Source: Myotis daubentonii
Taxonomy: Eukaryota; Chordata; Mammalia; Chiroptera; Vespertilionidae
Assembly (NCBI RefSeq): GCF_963259705.1
Contig: NC_081842.1
Location: forward strand, 183,896,349 to 183,960,348
DNA length: 64,000 bases
Direction: 5' to 3'
Below the pieces are notes generated by a model. It searched no databases. It had not been told where the DNA came from and was given only the letters and a program-made list of their open reading frames with translations. Each line of letters begins with the position of its first letter. Within the stretch, counting starts at the first letter, position 1. Below, in pieces: positions 62,701-64,000 of the stretch. A program made the position numbers and the translations under genes.

Positions 62701-64000
62701 GAATAAAAATATAACAAAGACATCTCTCTCAATTCTTAACCTTTGAAAAATGCACAAAAGTCTGTTATAATACAGCAAAGAATAAAATAGATCATACTGT
62801 CTGTATAATTCAACCTGCGATTTGTGCTGCATTGAGCCAAAGAACTACTGTAGAAAATAAAATATACCGATGCCTCTGGCCCTCGGCAAACTCTTAGAAA
62901 AACAATTGCAAGGGGAGTTAAAGAAGTAATAGTGAAAAAAGACACACTGAAAACTTTTAACTGCTATTATTAAAATAGTGTAATTATCAAAAGAAACAAT
63001 GTTCCTTTAAAAATAAATGCAGTCTACACATCCTTAGCTATAATGATCAAAAATCTATTTCCCCATCTTTATTTAAAAAACAACACACACTTCAACATAG
63101 GAATTACTTATGTAAGGCTTAAAACAACAACAATAGAAGCCAATATTACAGCTTTGAATTCAGGTTGTGGCCTAAAATATATTTTTTATGTGTACATTAA
63201 TCTATGACTAAAAGATTCTAGCTATTCTAATTATAGACCTTTCTACAAGAAAATCCTAGATCATCAACATGACTTTACTTAGCTTCATGCTGTAAAAAGT
63301 GATGAAAAAGATGGCTTGTCTGGACTACTTACTTCCATTTCTTCACTATAAGGCTCTGTAGAGTCCTAATAGCATAAGCAATATATACTTAAAAATGTAG
63401 TTAAAAATAATGTTCAGTCTTTGGCACTTTTATCATTTATACTCCAACATAGTGGGATCCCCAAAGGAATTGAAAAAGGATTCTAATAAAATTATAAATA
63501 CCACAATGTAAATCAAACTAACAAAAGATCCCTTCTTTCACTTTGGCAATTGTTACTTTATATACCTAAACAGATGGTGAGCTGGTTTGGCTCAATAGAT
63601 AGAGCATCAGCCTGGGACTGAAGGGTCCCAGGTTCGATTTCAGTCAAGGGCACATGCCCGGGTTGCAGGCTCAAACCTCAGTAGAAGGCATGCAGGAGGC
63701 AGCCAATCAATGATTCTCATCATTGATGTTTCTATCTCTCTCCCTCTCCCTTTCTCTCTGAAATCAATAAAAAATATATATATAAGAGGAATTCTAGGTT
63801 AGCCTTGGCTGATTTGGCTCAATGGATAGACCGTTGGCCCGAGGACTGAGGGGTCTCAGGTTCAATTCTGGTCAAGGCACACAGACTCAATCCCCAGCAG
63901 GTTGGTGCGTGTGCAGGAGGCAACCAATCAATGTGTCTCTCTCACATCTATTTTTCTCTATGCCTCTTCCCCTCCCTTCCACTGTCTCTAAAAATCAATG
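23800..64000 (-). CDS. ZFYVE9: ZFYVE9 (SARA), C-terminal part
   Basis: ZFYVE9 is the Smad anchor for receptor activation. It sits on early endosomes through a PI3P-binding FYVE finger and presents SMAD2/3 to the TGF-beta receptor. Ten coding exons on the minus strand, in gene order, are 62536-62691, 54352-54576, 52185-52267, 44753-44857, 38450-38600, 36014-36094, 35150-35312, 32128-32233, 29024-29200 and 24204-24365. They total 1409 nt, have consistent phases, and match the last roughly 469 residues of human ZFYVE9 (about 1425). This is the conserved C-terminal domain (DUF3480 / SARA C-terminal) and the receptor-binding part. The FYVE finger and Smad-binding domain lie beyond the window. The product ends [10 protein letters not shown], where I recall Val as the human last residue. 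A probable poly(A) signal (AATAAA on the minus strand) is at 23820-23825. Confidence 0.95.
24204..24365 (-). CDS. ZFYVE9: ZFYVE9 terminal coding exon
   Basis: The acceptor is GTATAG. The exon encodes [37 protein letters not shown] and [16 protein letters not shown], then TAG. The 3'UTR continues to about 23800. Confidence 0.94.
   Translation of the reverse strand, partial: VGYQAGSNGQPLPSQYMNDLDSALVPVIHGGACQLSEGPIVMELIFYILENIA
25735..25955 (+). mobile_element. Non-autonomous hAT (CAGGGGTGGGCAAAC family)
   Basis: Same ends and left body as the element at 12941. The flanks ATCTGGAT/GTCTAGAC are a degenerate 8-bp duplication (5 of 8). It contains a pure T run of about 30 near 25873-25902 that the other copy lacks. 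Confidence 0.82.
26820..27017 (-). mobile_element. Ves SINE, reverse orientation, inside Tigger
   Basis: The A/T-rich end is on the left and the tRNA-like head on the right (ending CAGCCAGGGC). It is flanked by a duplicated 'aataaagtattttttaa' / 'aatgaagtactttttaag', with two differences. Confidence 0.92.
27082..27799 (+). mobile_element. Solo LTR (ERV1/gammaretrovirus-like) carrying CREBZF-like sequence
   Basis: The element runs TGAAAGGGCG to GGCACAACA. It replaces what would be continuous Tigger sequence, with 4-bp flanks TTAA/TAAA (3 of 4). From about 27395 it has LTR architecture: 'ccctccatcttg', 'aactaaccaatgac', a TATAAA at about 27631, then an R/U5-like stretch with 'tttgcatcgg' and 'ggctccctgggggtcctggg'. 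The expected AATAAA position reads GATGAA, so the poly(A) signal looks decayed. No viral gene is present. It lies in antisense orientation in the last ZFYVE9 intron. Confidence 0.75.
27085..27395 (+). pseudogene. CREBZF: CREBZF-like N-terminal coding fragment
   Basis: Frame 1 from 27085 reads [48 protein letters not shown] and [13 protein letters not shown]. These match, in order, the N-terminal region of CREBZF (Zhangfei, a bZIP corepressor) as I recall it: SLTKLLAASGSNSP, SPEEMEEEAIASLPGEETED, FLSGLELADLLDPRQPDWH. About 35 residues in the middle are missing and no in-frame ATG remains. The frame stays open to a TAA at 27514-27516, beyond the match. The bZIP domain is absent, so this cannot make a working CREBZF. 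Confidence 0.8.
28032..28235 (+). mobile_element. Ves SINE
   Basis: Complete tRNA-derived copy with the 'ggcatgcaggaggcagccaat' core and an A-rich end. It is flanked by the duplicated 'tggattattgctrc'. Confidence 0.93.
28681..28880 (+). mobile_element. Ves SINE
   Basis: GCCCTAACCGGTTTGGCTC head with a perfect B box GGTTCGATTCC. The tail is 'ctctgtaaaaaaaaaataaa'. It is flanked by 'agagggaaRgcc' duplications. It is close to the Ves consensus and therefore probably one of the younger copies. Confidence 0.95.
29024..29200 (-). CDS. ZFYVE9: ZFYVE9 exon
   Basis: The acceptor is CAACAG and the donor is GTAAGA. The exon encodes [39 protein letters not shown] and [20 protein letters not shown] (59 codons). 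Confidence 0.94.
31053..31910 (+). mobile_element. SPIN hAT transposon, interrupted by another hAT
   Basis: The ends are CAGTGGTTCTCAACCTTCC and GGTTGAGAACCGCTG, flanked by CCCTAATA/CCCTAACA (7 of 8). Internal phrases ('cagttcctcatgttgtgg', 'cataaaattattttcgttgc', 'gggtcgcgaccca') are those of SPIN, a hAT family known for horizontal transfer among tetrapods. There is no transposase frame. The element at 31213-31839 is inserted in it. Confidence 0.93.
31213..31839 (+). mobile_element. Non-autonomous hAT (CAGTGGTCRGCAAAC family), longest copy
   Basis: The ends are CAGTGGTCAGCAAAC and GTTTGCCGACCACTG. A perfect 8-bp duplication TCTTAGGC (31205-31212, 31840-31847) splits the SPIN sequence. At 627 bp it retains a unique middle part that the other copies here lack. 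No transposase motif was recognised. Confidence 0.93.
32128..32233 (-). CDS. ZFYVE9: ZFYVE9 exon
   Basis: The acceptor is TTTCAG and the donor is GTAAGG. The exon encodes [19 protein letters not shown] followed by [16 protein letters not shown]. It joins in frame to both neighbours. Confidence 0.92.
32234..35149 (-). other. ZFYVE9 intron, mostly unassigned
   Basis: This intron holds a GGAT-rich simple repeat at about 33903-33935. It also holds a stretch near 33985-34090 ('cctcatggagcttacat') typical of an old mammalian interspersed repeat that I cannot name. I see no other feature. Confidence 0.5.
35150..35312 (-). CDS. ZFYVE9: ZFYVE9 exon
   Basis: The acceptor is CCTCAG and the donor is GTAAAG. 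The exon encodes [38 protein letters not shown] and [17 protein letters not shown]. It is GC-richer than the surrounding intron, as expected for a conserved exon. Confidence 0.93.
36014..36094 (-). CDS. ZFYVE9: ZFYVE9 exon
   Basis: The acceptor is TTTTAG and the donor is GTAAAG. It encodes [18 protein letters not shown] followed by YLAKSSIVE. The open frame was too short to stand out; the exon was found from the flanking phases and sequence. Confidence 0.92.
36298..36520 (+). mobile_element. Ves SINE
   Basis: Complete copy with 'gtgcaggaggcagccaacca' and a long A-rich tail. A perfect 15-bp duplication AAGATACACGCTCCC (36283-36297, 36521-36535) frames it. Confidence 0.96.
36620..36810 (-). 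repeat. Old hAT-Charlie-like element
   Basis: The phrases 'attggaacacagccatg', 'gcctgcaaagcctaaaata' and 'agaaaaagtcttctgacccc' match, in reverse, a common ancient mammalian hAT-type repeat. The exact family is not recalled. Confidence 0.5.
36811..38449 (-). other. ZFYVE9 intron, no recognised feature
   Basis: AT-rich intronic DNA between the exons at 36014 and 38450. I see no transposon ends, tandem repeat or coding character. Confidence 0.55.
38450..38600 (-). CDS. ZFYVE9: ZFYVE9 exon
   Basis: The acceptor is TTGCAG and the donor is GTGAGT. The exon encodes [19 protein letters not shown], then [18 protein letters not shown] and [13 protein letters not shown]. It ends one base into a Val codon. 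Confidence 0.93.
39478..40350. repeat. Old L1-type sequence interrupted by a DNA transposon
   Basis: 39478-39856 ('gttaaccattttaaagtgag', 'ggctgaataatatttcatta') and 40215-40350 ('gggctatgtccactttttta', 'tgaatagtgctactgtg') are adjoining parts of a common old L1-related sequence. The element at 39857-40214 splits it. Confidence 0.65.
39857..40214. mobile_element. Palindrome-ended DNA transposon remnant (Tigger-like), itself interrupted
   Basis: The inverted ends GACCTTTGAACAACAGAGG and CCTCTGTTGTTCAAAGGT are clearly visible. A second element, 39946-40139, begins CAGTCCCTTGGTATCC and ends near GGAATGACTAT with TA flanks; it looks like a MER2-type Tigger relative. The family assignments are tentative; the inverted repeats are direct. 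Confidence 0.7.
40357..40417 (-). mobile_element. Ves SINE fragment (tail half only)
   Basis: It has the reverse-oriented tail 'tttttattgatttcagagag' and 'gaagggagagggag'. The tRNA-like head is missing. It is joined directly to the right half of a hAT at 40419. Confidence 0.8.
40419..40558 (+). mobile_element. hAT (CAGTGGTCRGCAAAC family), right-end fragment
   Basis: It matches the right half of the elements at 31213 and 57421 ('ccgacttctgcgcatgggcc', 'aagagccgcatgtggctcg') and ends GGTTTGCCGACCATGG. The left half is missing. Confidence 0.88.
41142..41575 (+). mobile_element. Solo LTR, class II (ERV2/betaretrovirus-like)
   Basis: A 434-bp TG...CA unit is flanked by a perfect 6-bp duplication AATTTA (41136-41141, 41576-41581). 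TATAAA (41416) and AATAAA (41421) overlap, then a short R/U5 with 'tctgtcttttctcaatcc' follows. Six-base duplications and overlapping TATA/poly(A) signals are typical of class II ERVs. No internal viral sequence remains. Confidence 0.88.
41916..42175 (+). mobile_element. Ves SINE (older subfamily)
   Basis: GCCCTGGCAGATTTGGCTC head, 'gcatgcaggaggcaaccaat' core, and a tail of 'tctctaaaaatcaatgg' followed by 'atatttatcctcgg'. It differs from the GCCCTAACCGG type. Similar tails occur at 52404 and 53793. Confidence 0.9.
42180..43116 (-). other. ZFYVE9 intron, no recognised feature
   Basis: AT-rich intronic DNA. No element ends, tandem repeats or exon-like frames were seen. Confidence 0.5.
43136..43380 (+). 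mobile_element. 5'-truncated L1 3' end with clean target duplication
   Basis: The vespertilionid L1 tail ('ggactgtctagggcgggggg', 'gtaataccctttgtaatac', 'aataaa' plus a pure A tail) is flanked by a duplication of about 17 bp (AAAAAGCCAACACAGAGA). The pure tail and matching flanks suggest a young insertion. Confidence 0.93.
44179..44390 (+). mobile_element. hAT (CAGTGGTCRGCAAAC family), internally deleted
   Basis: The left part is nearly identical to 31213 up to 'agggtactcctaag'. It then jumps to the right-end segment 'gaagagccacactcaacagg'. It is 212 bp long, and the right end reads CAGACCACGG. The flanking duplication is unclear. Confidence 0.88.
44514..44734 (-). mobile_element. Ves SINE at a ZFYVE9 splice donor
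   Basis: Complete reverse-oriented copy, so it is in the same sense as ZFYVE9. A perfect 16-bp duplication CTTCATGATAAATCTT flanks it at 44498-44513 and 44735-44750. The right copy ends two bases from the exon at 44753, and those two bases are the intron's GT. Confidence 0.97.
44753..44857 (-). CDS. ZFYVE9: ZFYVE9 exon with a SINE next to its donor
   Basis: The acceptor is CCCAG and the donor is GTAAGA. The exon encodes [19 protein letters not shown] followed by [16 protein letters not shown] (35 codons). The intron's bases +3 to +18 are one copy of a Ves SINE target-site duplication, so the SINE starts at +19. Confidence 0.93.
45157..45403 (-). mobile_element. HeliBat-type Helitron
   Basis: Read on the minus strand, it starts TCTATCTATAGAAAAGCCC and ends with the hairpin GTGCACAAATCTGTGCAC and GGACCTC. 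It shares the 'agtcgctatgacgtgcac' motif with the Helitron at 4926. The terminal CTAG is degraded. Confidence 0.8.
45526..45571. repeat. (CA)n microsatellite
   Basis: Pure run of about 22 CA units in a ZFYVE9 intron. Confidence 0.95.
46472..47300 (-). pseudogene. HAL1 copy 1 ORF1, frameshifted
   Basis: L1 ORF1-type RNA-binding protein. From 47300 the frame reads an acidic and coiled-coil N-terminal part, then the family motif [18 protein letters not shown] and [17 protein letters not shown] one-base shift near 46745 sends it to a stop. The last part ([17 protein letters not shown], ending EMLKGIL) continues in another frame at 46666-46472. This copy is dead. Confidence 0.88.
48538..50458 (-). 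mobile_element. HAL1 copy 2, inserted into copy 1
   Basis: A 1921-bp element is flanked by a perfect 15-bp duplication CCATTTTGTCTTTTA (48523-48537, 50459-50473). On the minus strand it starts GGGAGAACCAAGATGGCGGC and has a 5'UTR of about 700 bp. ORF1 is at 49758-48910, followed by about 370 bp of 3'UTR, AATAAAG and an A-rich tail. ORF2 is absent by design of the family. Confidence 0.93.
48910..49758 (-). CDS. HAL1 ORF1 (LINE-1 ORF1p-like), open frame of 282 codons
   Basis: The frame starts [18 protein letters not shown]. It shows a helical/coiled-coil N-terminal part, the RRM-like motif [20 protein letters not shown], then [19 protein letters not shown] and the C-terminal domain ([44 protein letters not shown]). 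L1 ORF1p is a trimeric RNA chaperone that coats its own RNA. The frame is uninterrupted and a little shorter than human L1 ORF1p (338). It is in the same sense as ZFYVE9. Whether it is expressed is unknown. Confidence 0.88.
   Translation of the reverse strand: MRRQRNRTKLSMEEIEFRTTLLRSLKNCLEAAHRLNEIYTKTNKTLDLILGNQLEIKHTRSEITNIKQTPDSRPEERKNQVNDLNCEEAKNIQREKLNEKRIQKCEDSVRSLWDSFKRTNIRIIGVPEDEREQDIENLFEEIMTENFPHLVKEMDLQVQEARRTPNKRNPKRTTPRHIIIKMPRAKDKERILKTARESNSVTYKGIPIRLSADFSTETLQARREWQEIFKVMNAKNLQPRLLYPAKLSFRIEGQIKSFTDKEKLKEFITTKPGFYEMLKGIL
50685..50728. repeat. (TG)n microsatellite beside a Helitron
   Basis: A pure TG run ends at 'gtgtatac', exactly where the Helitron 3' CTAG (50730-50733) begins. 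Confidence 0.95.
50730..51402 (-). mobile_element. Helitron A (HeliBat type) with internal tandem repeats
   Basis: On the minus strand it starts A|TCCTATATAGTAAAAGGG at 51402 and ends GTGCACCGGGCCTCTAG|T at 50730, following the A|T insertion rule. The middle holds about nine diverged copies of a roughly 48-bp unit. It abuts Helitron B head to tail. Confidence 0.88.
50878..51330. repeat. Minisatellite of about 48 bp, about 9 copies, within Helitron A
   Basis: Each unit follows the pattern 'ctgtcacacacagagcaggg' then a 'gatcagggggttgggg' part. Units start near 50878, 50925, 50972, 51019, 51065, 51124, 51173, 51221 and 51269. One unit carries a G run (about 51090-51107). Units differ by several bases each. 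Confidence 0.85.
51403..52030 (-). mobile_element. Helitron B (HeliBat type)
   Basis: On the minus strand it starts A|TCCTATCTAATAAAAGAG at 52030 and ends near CATGCACCAGGCCTCTA at 51403, where Helitron A begins. It carries an internal near-duplicate ('gctgaaagcaggtatctgg' and 'gctgaaagcaggtttctgg'). It may include captured sequence, but I do not recognise a source gene. It ends 155 bp from the ZFYVE9 exon at 52185. Confidence 0.83.
52185..52267 (-). CDS. ZFYVE9: ZFYVE9 exon
   Basis: The acceptor is CCATAG and the donor is GTAAGT. The exon encodes [18 protein letters not shown] followed by [10 protein letters not shown]. The 83-bp length returns the frame to a codon border. A Helitron ends 155 bp downstream of the donor, at 52030. 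Confidence 0.93.
52404..52645 (+). mobile_element. Ves SINE (older subfamily)
   Basis: tRNA-like head with a perfect B box (GGTTCGATTCC), 'gtgcaggaggcaatcaatc' core, and a double A-rich tail with 'atatccttggtgaggatt'. It has approximate 'ttttagc' / 'atttagc' flanks. Confidence 0.88.
53793..54045 (+). mobile_element. Ves SINE (divergent subfamily)
   Basis: AGCCCTGGCAGGTGGCTCAG head, B box GGTTTGATTCC, a core ending 'agggtggcaacagaccgatg', and a 'atatcctcaggtt' tail. Flanks 'aataaagtta' are duplicated. Confidence 0.87.
54352..54576 (-). CDS. ZFYVE9: ZFYVE9 exon
   Basis: The acceptor is TTTTAG and the donor is GTAAGT. The exon encodes [18 protein letters not shown] through [19 protein letters not shown] to [11 protein letters not shown]. 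At 225 bp it is the longest ZFYVE9 exon here. It completes the Gly codon left open by the previous exon. Confidence 0.93.
54832..55045 (+). mobile_element. Non-autonomous hAT (CAGGRGTGGGGAAC family)
   Basis: The ends are CAGGAGTGGGGAACC and CATTCCCCACCCCTG. The 8-bp duplication is GTCTAGAT/GTCTAGAG (7 of 8). It is a third hAT family, distinct from SPIN and the two others here. Confidence 0.85.
55882..56856 (+). mobile_element. HAL1 5' fragment, split by SPIN
   Basis: It begins GAGAACCAAGATGGCGGCAT and is colinear with the 5'UTR of the HAL1 copies at 46-50 kb ('cagaaccacaggaaggctgg', 'ctgcagatctctctgtagct'). It stops within the 5'UTR at about 56856, where a Ves tail follows. It has no ORF1. 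Confidence 0.88.
56024..56236 (+). mobile_element. SPIN hAT, short internally deleted copy
   Basis: 213 bp, from CAGTGGTTCTCAACC to GGTTGAGAACCGCTG. A perfect 8-bp duplication AACTAGAA (56016-56023, 56237-56244) splits the HAL1 5'UTR, in which AACTAGAA occurs once in the other copies. Confidence 0.95.
56857..56905 (+). mobile_element. Ves SINE tail fragment
   Basis: 'ctctccctctccctctccc' followed by 'ttcctctctgaaat' is the 3' part of a Ves SINE without its head. It is joined to truncated HAL1. Confidence 0.6.
56925..57175 (+). repeat. MIR SINE
   Basis: MIR order of motifs: 'gagtttgaatactagttcg', 'gggaaagttacttaacttc', 'gtgtaaaatggaataaatt', 'gtacctggcatacagtg'. Confidence 0.75.
57421..57645 (+). 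mobile_element. hAT (CAGTGGTCRGCAAAC family), foldback form
   Basis: A perfect 8-bp duplication CCCTAGTG (57413-57420, 57646-57653) frames it. The left arm is an inverted copy of the right end ('gagccacatgtggctctttg' against 'caaagagccgcatgtggctc'), giving arms of about 70 bp. The usual left end 'actcattagtcaacagagcc' is absent. Confidence 0.93.
57660..58867 (-). other. ZFYVE9 intron, no recognised feature
   Basis: AT-rich intronic DNA within the large intron between the exons at 54352 and 62536. I see nothing I can name. Confidence 0.5.
58868..59090 (+). repeat. MIR SINE
   Basis: Clear MIR sequence: 'aattcaaacctgggtccaac', 'cacttaccagctatgtg', 'cagtttcctcatatgtaca', 'agcaagtgctcagtaaat'. 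Confidence 0.85.
59253..59413 (+). mobile_element. Short non-autonomous Helitron (HeliBatN type)
   Basis: 161 bp, A|TCTATAATAATAAAAGGG to GGCCTCTAG|T. The 3' hairpin GCACAAATTTCGTGC lies 10 bases before the CTAG end. The body includes 'gacgtccttccggac' and 'gccggtgccggcagcc', typical of the abundant bat family. No gene is encoded. Confidence 0.95.
59651..59860 (+). mobile_element. Ves SINE
   Basis: CAAAACCGGTTTGGCTCAG head, a perfect B box and the young-type core. Flanks 'aatataatttt' / 'aataataatttt' are duplicated with small differences. Confidence 0.94.
59965..60158 (-). mobile_element. Ves SINE, reverse orientation
   Basis: Complete head at the right end (GTCAGGGC at 60151-60158). It lies 105 bp from the opposite-oriented copy at 59651, so the pair forms a potential RNA hairpin in the ZFYVE9 transcript. 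Confidence 0.93.
60310..60910 (-). other. ZFYVE9 intron, no recognised feature
   Basis: About 600 bp of AT-rich intron with no element ends, tandem repeat or exon-like frame. Confidence 0.5.
60929..61137 (+). mobile_element. 5'-truncated L1 3' end
   Basis: L1 tail of a second subtype ('gggaagagatcaaccgaagg', 'acttgtatacatgtatgtaa', 'aataccttaactaataataa'). A perfect duplication AATAATGGACTCTACTG flanks it. Confidence 0.92.
61677..61889 (-). mobile_element. Ves SINE, reverse orientation
   Basis: Complete copy ending AGTTAGGGCA. A perfect 14-bp duplication ACAACAGCTTTTTA (61663-61676, 61890-61903) flanks it. Confidence 0.96.
61909..62055 (+). repeat. Old L1 fragment
   Basis: 'gtggagaaaaaggaaccctt', 'ggtgggaatgtaaattggtg' and 'agtatggaggttcctcaaaa' are a familiar phrase of mammalian L1 ORF2/3' sequence. 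Confidence 0.8.
62536..62691 (-). CDS. ZFYVE9: ZFYVE9 exon
   Basis: The acceptor is CTGTAG and the donor is GTGGGA. The exon encodes [18 protein letters not shown] followed by [19 protein letters not shown] and [10 protein letters not shown]. The Cys/Trp-rich start is strongly conserved. It is the first ZFYVE9 exon in the window; the gene continues past 64000. Confidence 0.93.
62692..63576 (-). other. ZFYVE9 intron, no recognised feature
   Basis: AT-rich intron upstream of the first ZFYVE9 exon in the window. Nothing recognisable apart from short A-rich runs. Confidence 0.5.
63577..63785 (+). mobile_element. Ves SINE
   Basis: Head 'gctggtttggctcaatagat', B box GGTTCGATTTC, core 'gcatgcaggaggcagccaat', and a tail ending in (AT)n. 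Confidence 0.92.
63801..64000 (+). mobile_element. Ves SINE, cut by the window end
   Basis: AGCCTTGGCTGATTTGGCTC head and 'gtgcaggaggcaaccaatca' core. The tail 'tctctaaaaatcaatg' runs off the end. It belongs to the same older type as the copy at 41916. Confidence 0.92.

Overview
This 64 kb window is mammalian nuclear DNA, almost certainly from a vespertilionid bat. It carries many tRNA-derived Ves SINEs, HeliBat-type Helitrons, a SPIN hAT transposon, several other non-autonomous hAT families, ORF1-only HAL1 LINEs and the vespertilionid L1 3' tail. Three conserved genes keep the order known from human chromosome 1p32 (ORC1, CC2D1B, ZFYVE9). No CRISPR array, prokaryotic operon or functional RNA gene was seen.

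Layout. Positions 406-2701 (+) hold the last three coding exons of ORC1, with its 3'UTR to about 3160. From 3.2 to 5.9 kb there is intergenic DNA with L1 remnants, a two-ended Helitron and a Ves SINE. A CpG island at about 5.88-7.76 kb is the CC2D1B promoter. CC2D1B (+) is complete: 23 coding exons from 7768 to 18516 join in frame to 848 residues. Its likely polyadenylation signal is at 19791. About 4 kb of gene-free DNA separates it from the convergent ZFYVE9 (SARA, -). The last ten coding exons of ZFYVE9 run from 62691 down to the stop at 24204, across very large repeat-filled introns.

The genes do not form a pathway. ORC1 licenses DNA replication origins. CC2D1B is a DM14/C2 protein that regulates ESCRT-III. 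ZFYVE9 is the early-endosomal Smad anchor of TGF-beta signalling. CC2D1B and ZFYVE9 both act on endosomal membranes, but nothing here shows they are co-regulated.

The accessory content is mostly in the ZFYVE9 introns and can be ordered by nesting. The most unusual item is an LTR (27082-27799) inside a Tigger transposon. The upstream part of the LTR reads as a diverged piece of the N-terminal coding region of the host bZIP gene CREBZF, joined to an ERV1-like U3-R-U5. Other notable items are a HAL1 inserted in a HAL1 with a perfect 15-bp target duplication, a hAT inserted in a SPIN, a SPIN inserted in a HAL1, two head-to-tail Helitrons, a foldback hAT, a 434-bp class II solo LTR with a perfect 6-bp duplication, and a Ves SINE whose target duplication begins at intron base +3 of a ZFYVE9 5' splice site.

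Limits. Exon borders were placed by reading frame, GT/AG signals and remembered human proteins, without alignment software. Repeat family names come from recognition, not a database search. UTR ends and old-repeat borders are approximate.
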